Translations under genes and position numbers: made by a program
NCBI RefSeq assembly: GCF_023100905.1
Contig: NZ_CP064686.1
Span: 2,418,001 to 2,482,000 of the forward strand
Origin: Bradyrhizobium sp. 4
GTDB lineage: Bacteria > Pseudomonadota > Alphaproteobacteria > Rhizobiales > Xanthobacteraceae
DNA: 64,000 nucleotides
Direction of reading: 5' to 3'
The notes under the pieces: model-generated
Told to the model about the DNA's origin: nothing
What the model saw: only the letters and a program-made list of their open reading frames with translations
Databases searched by the model: none
Shown here: positions 33,859-42,464 of the stretch, piece by piece
Numbering within the stretch: the stretch's first letter is position 1
Layout of the letters: every line of letters starts with the position of its first letter

Positions 33859-34740
33859 ATGACCGACGCCCCCGCCTACGTGCCGCCCAAGGTCTGGACC
33901 TGGAACAAGGAGAACGGCGGACAGTTCGCCAGTATCAACCGTCCCATCGCCGGTCCCACCCATGACAAGGAGCTGCCGGTCGGCAAGCATCCCTTCCAGC
34001 TCTATTCGCTGGCGACGCCGAACGGGGTGAAGGTCACGGTTATGCTGGAGGAGCTTCTGGCGCTCGGCCACAAGGGCGCGGAATACGACGCCTGGCTCAT
34101 CAAGATCGGCAACGGCGACCAGTTCGGCAGCGGTTTTGTCGACATCAATCCGAATTCCAAGATCCCGGCGCTGCTGGACCGCTCCGGCCCGGAGTCGATC
34201 CGGGTGTTCGAGTCCGGCTCCATCCTCTTCTACCTCGCGGAAAAGTTCGGCGCGTTCCTGCCGAAGGACATCAAGAGCCGCACCGAGGCGATGTCGTGGC
34301 TGTTCTGGCAGATGGGCAGCGCGCCCTATCTCGGCGGTGGCTTCGGCCATTTCTACGCCTACGCGCCGACCAAGATCGAATATGCCATCGACCGTTTCGC
34401 AATGGAGACCAAGCGCCAGCTCGACGTGCTCGACCGCCGGCTCGCCGACAACGAATATCTCGCCGGCAGCGAATACACCATCGCCGACATGGCGGTATGG
34501 CCCTGGTACGGCGCGCTCGCCAAGGGGCTGGTCTATGGCGCCGGCGAATTCCTCTCGGTGCAGGACTACAAGCACGTGCAGCGCTGGACCGACCAGATCG
34601 CCAAGCGCCCGGCCGTCAAGCGCGGCCGCATGGTCAACCGCGTCTCCGGCGATCCCGCCAGCCAGCTCCACGAGCGGCATGATGCCGGCGATTTCGAGAC
34701 CAAGACGCAGGACAAGATCGGCGAGGTCGCCGCGTCATAG
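33859..34740 (+). CDS. Glutathione S-transferase, YghU/Nu-class-like
   Basis: About 293 residues, close in length to E. coli YghU. The thioredoxin-like N-terminal domain contains FQLYSLATPNGVKVTVMLEE and the glutathione-binding INPNSKIPALLDRSG and VFESGSILFYLAEKFG; the helical C-terminal domain follows from about residue 135. YghU-type enzymes reduce disulfides or peroxides with glutathione. I start it at ATG 33859, which has CCGGAG 8 bp upstream; an ATG 11 codons earlier lacks a ribosome site. It is a single-gene unit ended by a hairpin. Confidence 0.88.
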   Translation: MTDAPAYVPPKVWTWNKENGGQFASINRPIAGPTHDKELPVGKHPFQLYSLATPNGVKVTVMLEELLALGHKGAEYDAWLIKIGNGDQFGSGFVDINPNSKIPALLDRSGPESIRVFESGSILFYLAEKFGAFLPKDIKSRTEAMSWLFWQMGSAPYLGGGFGHFYAYAPTKIEYAIDRFAMETKRQLDVLDRRLADNEYLAGSEYTIADMAVWPWYGALAKGLVYGAGEFLSVQDYKHVQRWTDQIAKRPAVKRGRMVNRVSGDPASQLHERHDAGDFETKTQDKIGEVAAS

Positions 34741-34751
34741 GGCGGTTAGCG

Positions 34752-34779
34752 CCCTCTCCCCGTGAGAACGAGGAGAGGG
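34752..34779. repeat. Hairpin in convergent gap (CCCTCTCC type)
   Basis: CCCTCTCC (34752-34759) and GGAGAGGG (34772-34779) are perfect 8-bp arms with a 12-base loop. The hairpin lies in the 51-bp convergent gap between the GST gene and the acyl-CoA dehydrogenase gene and resembles the local arm of the repeat at 8279-8443. Confidence 0.6.
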
Positions 34780-34791
34780 AGAGGCCGGGCC

Positions 34792-36069
34792 TTACGCCAT
34801 GCTCAGCTCGTGGCGTCCCACCACCATCCAGTGCACCTCGTCCGGACCGTCCGCGAAGCGCAGATGGCGGACATCCTGGTACATTTCGGCGAGCGGGGTC
34901 CAGTGCGAGATGCCGGTGGCGCCGTGCATCTGGATCGACTGGTCGATGATCTTGCAAGCTCGCTCCGGCACCATGGCCTTGACCATGGAGACCCAGACGC
35001 GAGCCTCCTTGTTGCCGAGCACGTCCATGGCCTTGGCGGCCTTCAGCACCATCAGCCGCATCGCCTCGATCTCGCAGCGCGCCTGCGCGATGATCTGCAT
35101 ATTGCCGCCGAGATGGGCGATCTTCTTGCCGAAGGCTTCGCGGGTGAGGCCACGCTGCACCATCAAATCGAGCGCCTTCTCCGCCTTGCCGATGGTGCGC
35201 ATGCAGTGATGGATGCGGCCCGGGCCCAGCCGAAGCTGCGAGATCTCGAAGCCGCGGCCTTCGCCGAGCAGAATGTTCTCCTTGGGCACGCGCACATTGT
35301 TGAAGCGCATATGCATGTGGCCGCGCGGCGCGTGGTCCTGGCCGAACACGTACATGGGGCCGAGCACCTCGACGCCGGGCGTGTCGCGCGGCACCAGGAT
35401 CTGCGACTGCTGCTTGCTCGGCGCCGCATCCGGATTGGTCTTCACCATCACGATGAGGATCTTGCAACGGGGATCGCCGACGCCGGAGATGTAATACTTC
35501 TCGCCGTTGATGACCCATTCGTCGCCGACGAGCTTTGCACTCGTCGAGATGTTCTTGGCATCGGAGGAGGCGACGTTCGGCTCGGTCATGACATAGGCCG
35601 AGCGGATCTCGCCGTTCATGAGCGGCTTCAGCCACTTCTCCTTCTGCTCCTTGGTGCCGACGCGCTCTAGCACCTCCATGTTGCCGGTATCAGGCGCCGA
35701 GCAGTTCATGCTCTCCGAGGCCAGCGGGCTCTTGCCGAGCTCGGAGGCGATATAGGCGTAGTCGAGATTCTTCAGGCCCTGGCCGGTCTCGTCGTCGGGC
35801 AGGAAGAAGTTCCAGAGGCCTTCCTGCTTGGCCTTGTTCTTGGCCTTCTCCAGCACCTCGAGCTGCTTCGGCGTGAAGCTCCAGCGGTCTTGCTTGCCTT
35901 CGCCGGCCTTGGCGAACTCGATCGACATCGGCTCGACGGTGTCGCGGATGAACTTCCTGACGTGATCATAGAGCGGCCGGACCTGGTCCGACATCCTGAG
36001 GTCGTTGAGCTCGTCGCCGGGATTGAGGGTGTAGTTGGTGGTGCGGGGAATATAGGTGTGTTTTGTCAT
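34792..36069 (-). CDS. Acyl-CoA dehydrogenase of the ACAD10/ACAD11 type
   Basis: The 425-residue flavoprotein matches the dehydrogenase part of ACAD10/11: NCSAPDTGNMEVL near residue 122, the FAD loop YVMTEPNVASSDAKNI, CKILIVMVKTNPDA, LGPGRIHHCMRTIG and the C-terminal ADGPDEVHW in place of the usual EGTxEI motif. In mammals this domain is fused to an APH kinase domain and handles 4-phospho-acyl-CoA. In Pseudomonas the related LvaC works with the separate kinase LvaA. An APH-type kinase gene lies 2.4 kb away at 38479. On this basis it probably acts on a phosphorylated acyl-CoA; a plain acyl-CoA substrate remains possible. Confidence 0.88.
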   Translation of the reverse strand: MTKHTYIPRTTNYTLNPGDELNDLRMSDQVRPLYDHVRKFIRDTVEPMSIEFAKAGEGKQDRWSFTPKQLEVLEKAKNKAKQEGLWNFFLPDDETGQGLKNLDYAYIASELGKSPLASESMNCSAPDTGNMEVLERVGTKEQKEKWLKPLMNGEIRSAYVMTEPNVASSDAKNISTSAKLVGDEWVINGEKYYISGVGDPRCKILIVMVKTNPDAAPSKQQSQILVPRDTPGVEVLGPMYVFGQDHAPRGHMHMRFNNVRVPKENILLGEGRGFEISQLRLGPGRIHHCMRTIGKAEKALDLMVQRGLTREAFGKKIAHLGGNMQIIAQARCEIEAMRLMVLKAAKAMDVLGNKEARVWVSMVKAMVPERACKIIDQSIQMHGATGISHWTPLAEMYQDVRHLRFADGPDEVHWMVVGRHELSMA

Positions 36070-36222
36070 TGTTCCTCCCGGGGGCGCTGAGATCGTGTTG
36101 GACGCGAGAATAGTCGCAGCGTCGCCAAAGTGCGAGCGCGCATTTTTTCAACGCGAGCCCTGCCATGCGATGGAATATCGCGGGCGTTTGAAATGTTGTT
36201 TGAATGGGGCTGCATTCTCGCT

Positions 36223-36324
36223 GTCATCGCCCGACTTGATCGTACGATCCAGTACTCCGTGACGTCGGTGATTCATGAAGAAGCCGCGGCGTACTGGATG
36301 CCCCGGTCAAGCCGGGGCATGACA
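36223..36324. repeat. Palindromic intergenic repeat (GTCATCGCCCGCG type, variant)
   Basis: GTCATCGCCCGACTTGATCG at the left and CCGGTCAAGCCGGGGCATGAC at the right enclose GATCCAGTAC and GCGGCGTACTGGATG. It belongs to the family at 18415-18517 and 39866-39967, and lies between the leftward dehydrogenase and VOC genes. Confidence 0.65.
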
Positions 36325-36342
36325 GTGGTGCTTGCGGCTGGC

Positions 36343-36723
36343 TCAGTTCGCCATCCGATGCATCGCGCAGATTTTGTTGCCATCCAGGTCGCGCAAATAC
36401 GCGATATAGAGATTGACGCCGGGGCCTTGGCGGATGCCGGGAGGATCTTCGCAGGGAATGCCGCCGGCAGCGATGCCGGCCGTATGCCATGCATTGACCT
36501 GCTCCGGCGAGTTGGCGGCAAAGCCGATGGTGCCGCCATTCGCAGGCGTCGCCGCTTCGCCGTTGATCGGCTTTGTGACCGAGAACACGCCGGTCTTGGT
36601 GATGTAAAAGATGCGATGGCCGTCGACGCGCGCCGGCCGCACCTCGAGCGTGGACAGCAAATTGTCGTAAAAGGCCTTGGCCTTGTCGAGGTCGTTGGTG
36701 CCGATCATGACGTGTGAAAACAT
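36343..36723 (-). CDS. VOC (glyoxalase/dioxygenase) superfamily protein
   Basis: The 126-residue protein is one vicinal oxygen chelate unit with paired beta-alpha-beta-beta-beta modules. MFSHVMIGTNDLDKAKAFYD begins the first module and NLYIAYLRDLDGNKICAM ends the second; a metal-binding histidine (SHV) and late glutamate-type positions fit the fold loosely. Family members include glyoxalase I, epimerases such as methylmalonyl-CoA epimerase, and resistance proteins. It sits 25 bp downstream of the SDR gene on the same strand, so the two probably share a transcript. The reaction is not identifiable. Confidence 0.82.
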   Translation of the reverse strand: MFSHVMIGTNDLDKAKAFYDNLLSTLEVRPARVDGHRIFYITKTGVFSVTKPINGEAATPANGGTIGFAANSPEQVNAWHTAGIAAGGIPCEDPPGIRQGPGVNLYIAYLRDLDGNKICAMHRMAN

Positions 36724-36748
36724 GTGCCCGTTCCCCTCATTATGAAAA

Positions 36749-37528
36749 TCAAAACGCCGTATAACCGCCGTCGATCACGAACGTATCCGCCGTGTGGTAC
36801 GACGACGCCTTGCTCATCAGATACACCGCGATGCCGCCGAAATCGCTGGCCTCGCCGAAGCGCCGCACCGGAATTCGCGGCATCACGTTGGCCACGAATT
36901 TTTCGTTAGCCATCAGGCCCGACGTCATGTCGCTCTTGATCCAGCCGGGCAGGATCGCATTCGCGGTGACGCCGTGGCGCGCCAGCTCGACGCCGAGCGC
37001 GCGGACCAGCGCGTTGATCGCGGCCTTGGTCGCCGCGTAGTGCTCGTTGCGGGCGGTGCCGAAGATCGAGGCGAGGCTCGAGGTCGCCACCAGCCGGCCG
37101 AAGGGATCGCCCGCCTCGGCGCGCTGGGTCATGTGTTTTGCGGCCGTCTGGAACGCGTGGAACACGCCGTCGAGATTGGTCGCAAACATTGTGCGCCATT
37201 CCTCTTCGGTGCGTTCGATGAAGGAGCGCCGGCCGCCGCCGCCGATGCCGGCATTGGCGAAGCAGCCGTCGACGCGGCCGAATGTGTCAAGCGTGGCCTT
37301 CATCGCGGCATTGACCGAGGCCGGGTCGGTGACGTCGCAGACCCGCGCGTCGACCTTGCCGGGCGAGCCCGCCAGGCTCGCGGCAGCGCTGCTGTTCTTG
37401 TCAGGATTGCGGCCCCAGATCGAGACGTTGCAGCCCTGGCCGGCGAGCGCCTGCGCGATGCCGAGTCCGATCCCGCCATTGCCGCCGGTGATCACGGCGA
37501 CCCGTCCTGAAAGGTCGAAAAGGTTCAT
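36749..37528 (-). CDS. Short-chain dehydrogenase/reductase
   Basis: The 259-residue protein is a classical SDR with an intact active site: cofactor motif TGGNGGIGLGIA, the NAG motif (ANAGIGGGG), serine in VATSSLASIFG and the Tyr-x-x-x-Lys in EHYAATKAAINAL. It diverges from the crotonase-kinase-DUF6285 operon across 165 bp and is followed by the VOC gene. In the levulinate system an SDR (LvaD) is part of the gene set, so this is a candidate for a similar role, but SDR specificity cannot be read from sequence. Confidence 0.87.
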   Translation of the reverse strand: MNLFDLSGRVAVITGGNGGIGLGIAQALAGQGCNVSIWGRNPDKNSSAAASLAGSPGKVDARVCDVTDPASVNAAMKATLDTFGRVDGCFANAGIGGGGRRSFIERTEEEWRTMFATNLDGVFHAFQTAAKHMTQRAEAGDPFGRLVATSSLASIFGTARNEHYAATKAAINALVRALGVELARHGVTANAILPGWIKSDMTSGLMANEKFVANVMPRIPVRRFGEASDFGGIAVYLMSKASSYHTADTFVIDGGYTAF

Positions 37529-37693
37529 GGCGCGCTTCCTGTTTTTGCTTGGCGCGCATCAGCCGCTGCGCGCAAGATTGCTTGCTATGCTCTGATCACC
37601 ATGGACAAGACCGCGCCAAAAATCAAATATGCGCCCCGGCAAAAGCAATTCCGGTCTGCGAAACTGGTGCAGGCCGCAACTCACGAGGAAACC

Positions 37694-38482
37694 ATGCAGT
37701 TCAAACACGTCACGCTCGATCTCGATGGTTCGGTCGCGATCCTCAAGCTCGACCATCAGGAGGTGATGAACGCGGTCTCCGTCGACATGCTGGGCGGTCT
37801 CGCGGAAGCGCTCGACGCGATCGAGGAAAAGAAGGACGAGGTGCGCTGCGTCGTGCTCACCGGCGCGGGACGGGCGTTCTGCACCGGCGCCAATCTGCAG
37901 GGCCGCAATAACCAGTCGAAGAAGACCAAGGCCGGCCTGACGCTCGAGACCGGCTTTCATCCCTTCCTGCGCCGCATCCGCAATCTGCATTGCCCGATCG
38001 TAACTGCGGTCAACGGCCCGGCGGCCGGCGCCGGCATGAGCTTCGCGCTGCTCGGCGACATGATCCTGTGCGCGCGCTCGTCCTATTTCCTGCAAGCCTT
38101 CCGCCGTATCGGCCTCGTGCCGGATTGCGGCTCGACCTGGCTCTTGCCGCGGCTGATCGGCAAGGCCCGCTCGATCGAATTGTCGCTGATGGGCGAGCGA
38201 CTTCCCGCCGAGAAGGCGCTGGAATGGGGCCTCGTCAACCGCGTCTATGATGACGGCGTGCTGATGGAGGAGGCGATGAAGCTCGCGCGCGACCTCGCCA
38301 GCGGCCCGACGGTCGCGCTGTCGCTGATCCGCAAGCTCTACTGGGACAGCCCGGAAAATTCCTTCGAGGATCAGCTCAATCTCGAATTCCAATGCCAGCT
38401 CCGCGCCGGCGACACGGATGATTTCCGCGAAGGCGTCGGCGCGTTCCTGGAGAAGCGCCCCGCGCAGTTCAAGGGCAAATGA
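37694..38482 (+). CDS. Enoyl-CoA hydratase/isomerase family protein
   Basis: About 262 residues of the crotonase fold. The first oxyanion-hole region is VVLTGAGRAFCTGANLQGR and the second is NGPAAGAGMSFALLGDMIL; the C-terminal domain swap helix ends EGVGAFLEKRPAQFKGK. The typical water-activating glutamate position lies near SYFLQAFRRIGLVPDCGST, where one glutamate is replaced, hinting at isomerase or hydrolase activity. I start it at ATG 37694, which follows GAGGAA; an earlier ATG at 37601 adds a basic tail. It overlaps the kinase start by four bases. Confidence 0.87.
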   Translation: MQFKHVTLDLDGSVAILKLDHQEVMNAVSVDMLGGLAEALDAIEEKKDEVRCVVLTGAGRAFCTGANLQGRNNQSKKTKAGLTLETGFHPFLRRIRNLHCPIVTAVNGPAAGAGMSFALLGDMILCARSSYFLQAFRRIGLVPDCGSTWLLPRLIGKARSIELSLMGERLPAEKALEWGLVNRVYDDGVLMEEAMKLARDLASGPTVALSLIRKLYWDSPENSFEDQLNLEFQCQLRAGDTDDFREGVGAFLEKRPAQFKGK

Positions 38483-39465
38483 TCGAGCCCGAGCTCTCCC
38501 GCAGCGTTGCGCGCTGGTGCAAGGGGGCGACCGGCGTGACCGGCGCGGCCAAGCTGTCCGGCGGCGCCAGCCAGGAGACCTGGCGCTTCGACATCGTGCA
38601 TCCCGACGGGCCGATCGGTGCGATCTTGCGCCGCTCGCCGAAAGGCTATGGCGCGGCGCCGACGCGCGCGGCGGGTCTTGCCGCCGAAGCGCAACTGATG
38701 AAGCTCGCCTATGAGGCCGGCGTGCCGTCGCCGCGCGTGATGCATGTGCTGGTGCCCGACGACGATCTCGGCACCGGCTTCATCATGCAGCGGGTCGAGG
38801 GCGAAACCATCGCGCGCAAGATCCTGCGCGACGACGAGTTCGCCGCGGCGCGGCCGCGTCTCGCACGGCAGATCGGCGGCGTGCTCGCGAAGCTGCACAG
38901 GCTACCAAGCGACAAATTGCCCAAGCTGCGCAGCCGGTCCGCGAGCCAGGAGATCGGCGAGTTCGAACGCGATTATCGCAGCCTGGACTGGCCAAAGCCG
39001 GTGTTCGAATTGGCGCTGCGCTGGCTGCGCGACCAGGACCCGGGTCCCGCCGGCGAGACGACGCTGGTGCATGGCGATTTCCGCAACGGCAATCTCATCA
39101 TCGGTGCCGACGGCGTGCGTGCGGTGCTGGACTGGGAGCTCGCCCATCTCGGCGATCCCATGGAGGATCTCGGCTGGGTCTGCGTCAACTCCTGGCGCTT
39201 TGGCGAGATCGACAAGCCGGTCGGCGGCTTTGGCTCGCGTGAGGAGCTGTTCGCCGGCTATGAGGCGGCTGGGCGGAAGGTCGATCCATCTCGTGTCAAA
39301 TTCTGGGAAGTGATGGGCACGCTGCGCTGGGGCATCATGTGCGGCGGCATGATGCAGCGCTTTCGCGAAAGTCCGGACCATTCGATGGAACGCGCCATGA
39401 TCGGCCGTCGCGCTTCCGAGACCGAGATCGATCTGTTGCGGCTGCTCGCGCCGCGGGGGAGTTGA
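38479..39465 (+). CDS. APH-fold kinase of the ACAD10/11-LvaA type
   Basis: The 328-residue protein is an aminoglycoside-phosphotransferase-fold kinase. It has an N-terminal lobe with GGASQETWRF, the catalytic loop VHGDFRNGNLII (Asp200, Asn205) and the metal aspartate in VLDWELAHLGDPMEDLGW (Asp218). This branch includes the kinase domain of mammalian ACAD10/11 and LvaA of Pseudomonas, which phosphorylate the 4-hydroxyl of 4-hydroxyacyl-CoA. Start ATGA overlaps the crotonase stop, and the DUF6285 gene begins 2 bp after its own stop. Antibiotic phosphorylation is unlikely in this setting. Confidence 0.87.
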   Translation: MIEPELSRSVARWCKGATGVTGAAKLSGGASQETWRFDIVHPDGPIGAILRRSPKGYGAAPTRAAGLAAEAQLMKLAYEAGVPSPRVMHVLVPDDDLGTGFIMQRVEGETIARKILRDDEFAAARPRLARQIGGVLAKLHRLPSDKLPKLRSRSASQEIGEFERDYRSLDWPKPVFELALRWLRDQDPGPAGETTLVHGDFRNGNLIIGADGVRAVLDWELAHLGDPMEDLGWVCVNSWRFGEIDKPVGGFGSREELFAGYEAAGRKVDPSRVKFWEVMGTLRWGIMCGGMMQRFRESPDHSMERAMIGRRASETEIDLLRLLAPRGS

Positions 39466-39467
39466 CC

Positions 39468-39845
39468 ATGCAGGACGAGCCGACCCCGATCGAGCTGACC
39501 AAGTCAGTCGCCGATTTCCTCCGCAACGACATCACGCCGCTGATCTCCGGCCACCAGGCCTTCAAGCTGCGCGTCGCCATCAACATCCTCGATCTCGTGA
39601 CACGGCAGTTGACGCGGGAGGAGGGGAGCGATGCTGCGGAGGTGGCGCGGCTGCGCGGGTTGCTCGGCATGGACGGCTCGGTCACGGACCTGAACCGCGC
39701 GCTCGCCGAGCGCATCGCCAAAGGCGAGGTCGATCTGGCAACGCCGGGCCTCGCCGAGCATCTGTGGCAGACGACGATGGACAAACTTGCCGTCGACCAG
39801 CCGAGTTATGCATCGTACAAGCGCGAGTTGGGGCGAGACGGGTAA
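39468..39845 (+). CDS. DUF6285 small protein, LvaB-like kinase partner
   Basis: The 125-residue, mostly helical cytoplasmic protein has no recognised catalytic motif. Conserved-looking parts are the N-terminal PIELTKSVADFLRNDITPLI, HQAFKLRVAINILDLVTRQL, and the C-terminal HLWQTTMDKLAVDQPSY. It is encoded 2 bp after the APH-type kinase with GGGGGAGTTGACC before the ATG. In the levulinate operon a small protein of similar size, LvaB, is needed for activity of the kinase LvaA; position and size suggest the same role here. This is inference from context and family memory, not a tested homology. Confidence 0.75.
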   Translation: MQDEPTPIELTKSVADFLRNDITPLISGHQAFKLRVAINILDLVTRQLTREEGSDAAEVARLRGLLGMDGSVTDLNRALAERIAKGEVDLATPGLAEHLWQTTMDKLAVDQPSYASYKRELGRDG

Positions 39846-39865
39846 GCGGCGCCTAATTCTCCGCG

Positions 39866-39967
39866 GTCATCGCCCGCGAAGGCGGGCGATCCAGTATTCC
39901 AGAGACGGCAGTGATTGGGCTGAGAAGCCGCGGCGTACTGGATGCCCGGGTCAAGCCGGGGCATGAC
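39866..39967. repeat. Palindromic intergenic repeat (GTCATCGCCCGCG type)
   Basis: GTCATCGCCCGCGAAGGCGG begins the unit and TCAAGCCGGGGCATGAC ends it; GATCCAGTATTCCAGAG and CGGCGTACTGGATG lie inside. It fills the convergent gap between the DUF6285 and crotonase genes and matches the copy at 18415-18517 closely. Confidence 0.7.
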
Positions 39968-40009
39968 ACCGGTGGTGTTGGGAGTCGTGACGGGCGGAGA
40001 GAGACCGCC

Positions 40010-40789
40010 CTACTTCCCCACCCATTTCGGAGGTCGCTTCTCCGCAAACGCCTTCGGGCCCTCGATGTAGTCCTGCGAGGCCACCATCGCCTTCACCGCC
40101 GGATATTCCCGCTGCTCCTCGATCGCCTGCTCCAGCGACACGCCGAGGCCCTTCTGGATCGCCTGCTTCGATGCGCGGATCGACATCGGCGAATTCTTGG
40201 TGATCATCTCGGCCCAGCGCAGCGCGGCCGTGAGCGCCTCGCCCTGCGGCACCACCTCGTTGACGAAGCCGAGCTCGTGGCCCTCCTTGGCGCTGACATG
40301 GCGCGCGGTGAGGATCATGCCCATGGCGCGCTTCAACCCGATCTGGCGCGGCAGCCGGTGCAGGCCTCCGGCAAGCGCGGCCAGCCCAACGCGCGGCTCG
40401 GGCAGGGCGAAGGTCGCGTTCTCCGAGGCAATGATGAGGTCGCAGGCCAACGCGATCTCGAAACCGCCGCCCATGGCGACGCCGTTGACCGCGGCAATGA
40501 TCGGCTTGTCGCAGTCGAAGCGCGCGGTGAGGCCGGCAAAGCCACCCTTGTCCCAGCCGCGCTTGCCGCCGGCCGCCTGCCACTTCAGATCGTTGCCGGC
40601 GCAGAACGCCTTGTCGCCGCTACCGGTGACGACCGCGATCCACTGCTCGGGATCGGCGGAGAAATCGTCAAATACTTTTTGCAGCTCGAAATGCGCGTCG
40701 GTGTGCAGCGCGTTGTAGACCTCGGGCCGCGACAGTGTGACGATCGTGATCGGCCCCTTGCGTTCCACCTTTGAGAACTTCAGCTCCAT
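40010..40789 (-). CDS. Enoyl-CoA hydratase family protein
   Basis: About 259 residues of the crotonase fold: VVTGSGDKAFCAGNDLKW for the first oxyanion hole, NGVAMGGGFEIALACDLIIA for the second, and FALPEPRVGLAALAGGLHRL near the acid-base site. The start at 40787-40789 (MELKFSKVERKGPITIV) matches family N-termini; a longer frame adds an unconserved tail. The short spacing and direction make it a single-gene unit, divergent from the second acyl-CoA dehydrogenase over 208 bp, so both may respond to the same acyl-CoA signal. Confidence 0.87.
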   Translation of the reverse strand: MELKFSKVERKGPITIVTLSRPEVYNALHTDAHFELQKVFDDFSADPEQWIAVVTGSGDKAFCAGNDLKWQAAGGKRGWDKGGFAGLTARFDCDKPIIAAVNGVAMGGGFEIALACDLIIASENATFALPEPRVGLAALAGGLHRLPRQIGLKRAMGMILTARHVSAKEGHELGFVNEVVPQGEALTAALRWAEMITKNSPMSIRASKQAIQKGLGVSLEQAIEEQREYPAVKAMVASQDYIEGPKAFAEKRPPKWVGK

Positions 40790-40997
40790 GGTCGCTCCGC
40801 ATTTTCTCGTGAAGGAATATTGCGGCCATACTAGCGCGCAGGCGCGTTTCAACACCATCGAATTGCGCGGGCACGCCTTGCGCCTCTCACACGCCTCGCA
40901 TTGCTTGACTTGGCGGCGCTCTTCTCACCTTAATCGTGCGAAGTAAAGCTGCGCCCAGCGCCTTAACGCAAAACGAAAAAACACCCGGGAGAGAGCC

Positions 40998-42272
40998 GTG
41001 GATTTCTCATTGCCTGCCGATCTCGTCGCCTATCTCGCAGAGCTCGACCGTTTCATCGAACGCGAGATCAAGCCGCTGGAGGAAGCCGACGACAACATCC
41101 GCTTCTTCGACCATCGCCGCGAATGGGCGCGCACCGATTTCGAGAATGGCGGCCTGCCGCGGCACGAATGGGAAGCGCTGCTGCGCAAGGCCAAGGATCT
41201 CGCGGACGCCGCCAGCCATCTGCGCTTTCCGGTGCCGAAGCAATATGGCGGCAAGGATGGCTCCAACCTCTGGATGGCCGTGATCCGCGAACACTTTGCA
41301 GCCAAGGGGCTCGGTCTGCACAACGATCTCCAGAACGAGCATTCCATCGTCGGCAATTTCCCTGTCGCCACCATGCTCGATCGCTATGGACGCGACGACC
41401 AGAAGGCGATGATCGACGGCTCGATCAAGGGCAAGTACCGCATCACCTTCGGCCTGACCGAGCCCAATCATGGCTCCGATGCCACCCACATGGAAACGCG
41501 CGCGGTGCCGGCGACCCGGGACAACGTCAAGGGCTGGATCATCAACGGCGAGAAGATGTGGACCACCGGCATGCACGTCGCTACCCACTGCGCGCTGTTC
41601 GCGCGGACCTCGGGCAATGACGGCGATGCGCGCGGCATCACCTGCTTCCTGGTTCCAGCCAAGAGCCATGGCGTGAAGATCGAAGAGTACATGTGGACCT
41701 TCAACATGCCGACCGATCATCCCCGCGTCAGCTTCACCGACGTGTTCGTACCGGAGGACGCGCTGTTCGGCGAGGTCGGCCGCGGCCTGTCGCTGGCACA
41801 GTGCTTCGTCCACCAGAACCGCATCCGGCAGGCGGCGAGTTCGCTCGGCGCGGCTGTTTATTGCATCAACGAGAGCGTGAAGTATGCGCGCGAGCGAAAA
41901 CCGTTCGGCAAGGCGCTGGCCGAGAACCAGGCGATCCAGTTCCCGCTGGTCGAGCTTGCGACCCAGGCCGAGATGCTGCGCCTGTTGATCCGCAAGACCG
42001 CCTGGGAAATGGACAAGCTCACCGAGGAGCAGATCGAGCGCACGCTCTCCGACCGCGTCTCGATGTGCAACTACTGGGCAAACCGCCTCTGTTGCGAATC
42101 CGCCGACCGCGCCATGCAGGTCCACGGCGGCATGGGCTACTCACGCCACAAGCCGTTCGAGCACATCTACCGCCACCACCGCCGCTATCGCATCACCGAG
42201 GGCAGCGAGGAGATCCAGATCCGCAAAGTGGCGGGATTTTTGTTCGGTTATATGGGGCCCGGGAAGCATTAG
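40998..42272 (+). CDS. Acyl-CoA dehydrogenase
   Basis: The 424-residue flavoprotein has the usual three-domain order. FGLTEPNHGSDATHMETRA binds FAD and substrate, SLAQCFVHQNRIRQAASSLGA and ARERKPFGKALAENQAIQFP follow, and the C-terminal QVHGGMGYSRHKPFEHIYRH and ITEGSEEIQIRKVAGFL carry the standard EGxEEI motif. The start is a GTG with CGGGAGAGAG just upstream. It is distinct from the ACAD10/11-type paralogue at 34792. The electron acceptor would be ETF, encoded elsewhere. Chain-length preference is unknown. Confidence 0.9.
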   Translation: MDFSLPADLVAYLAELDRFIEREIKPLEEADDNIRFFDHRREWARTDFENGGLPRHEWEALLRKAKDLADAASHLRFPVPKQYGGKDGSNLWMAVIREHFAAKGLGLHNDLQNEHSIVGNFPVATMLDRYGRDDQKAMIDGSIKGKYRITFGLTEPNHGSDATHMETRAVPATRDNVKGWIINGEKMWTTGMHVATHCALFARTSGNDGDARGITCFLVPAKSHGVKIEEYMWTFNMPTDHPRVSFTDVFVPEDALFGEVGRGLSLAQCFVHQNRIRQAASSLGAAVYCINESVKYARERKPFGKALAENQAIQFPLVELATQAEMLRLLIRKTAWEMDKLTEEQIERTLSDRVSMCNYWANRLCCESADRAMQVHGGMGYSRHKPFEHIYRHHRRYRITEGSEEIQIRKVAGFLFGYMGPGKH

Positions 42273-42279
42273 AGGATTG

Positions 42280-42420
42280 TCGCGAGCGGAGCGATCCAAA
42301 GTCTTTCCAGAGAGACAATCTGGATTGCTTCGTCGCAAGGGCTCCTCGCAATGACGGAGGAGAGAGGCGCGCATCTGCCTCCACACCGTCATTGCGAGCG
42401 AAGCGAAGCAATCCAGAGAT
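42280..42420. repeat. Palindromic intergenic repeats (CATTGCGAG type, two partial units)
   Basis: A degenerate unit (GTCGCGAGCGGAGCGATCC at the left, TCTGGATTGC and CTCGCAATGACGGAG in the middle) is followed by a second, partial unit starting CGTCATTGCGAGCGAAGCG at about 42388. They occupy the convergent gap between the dehydrogenase and acyl-CoA ligase genes. Confidence 0.65.
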
Positions 42421-42464
42421 GTCGCCTTGGGCGGAGCTCCCGACGATCGCTTCTCAAAGCGAGC

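Noticed and set aside
40905..40934. TTGACT-18 bp-CTTAAT as promoter of the acyl-CoA dehydrogenase
   Set aside because: The match is weak and the spacing long; it could arise by chance in the 208-bp gap.
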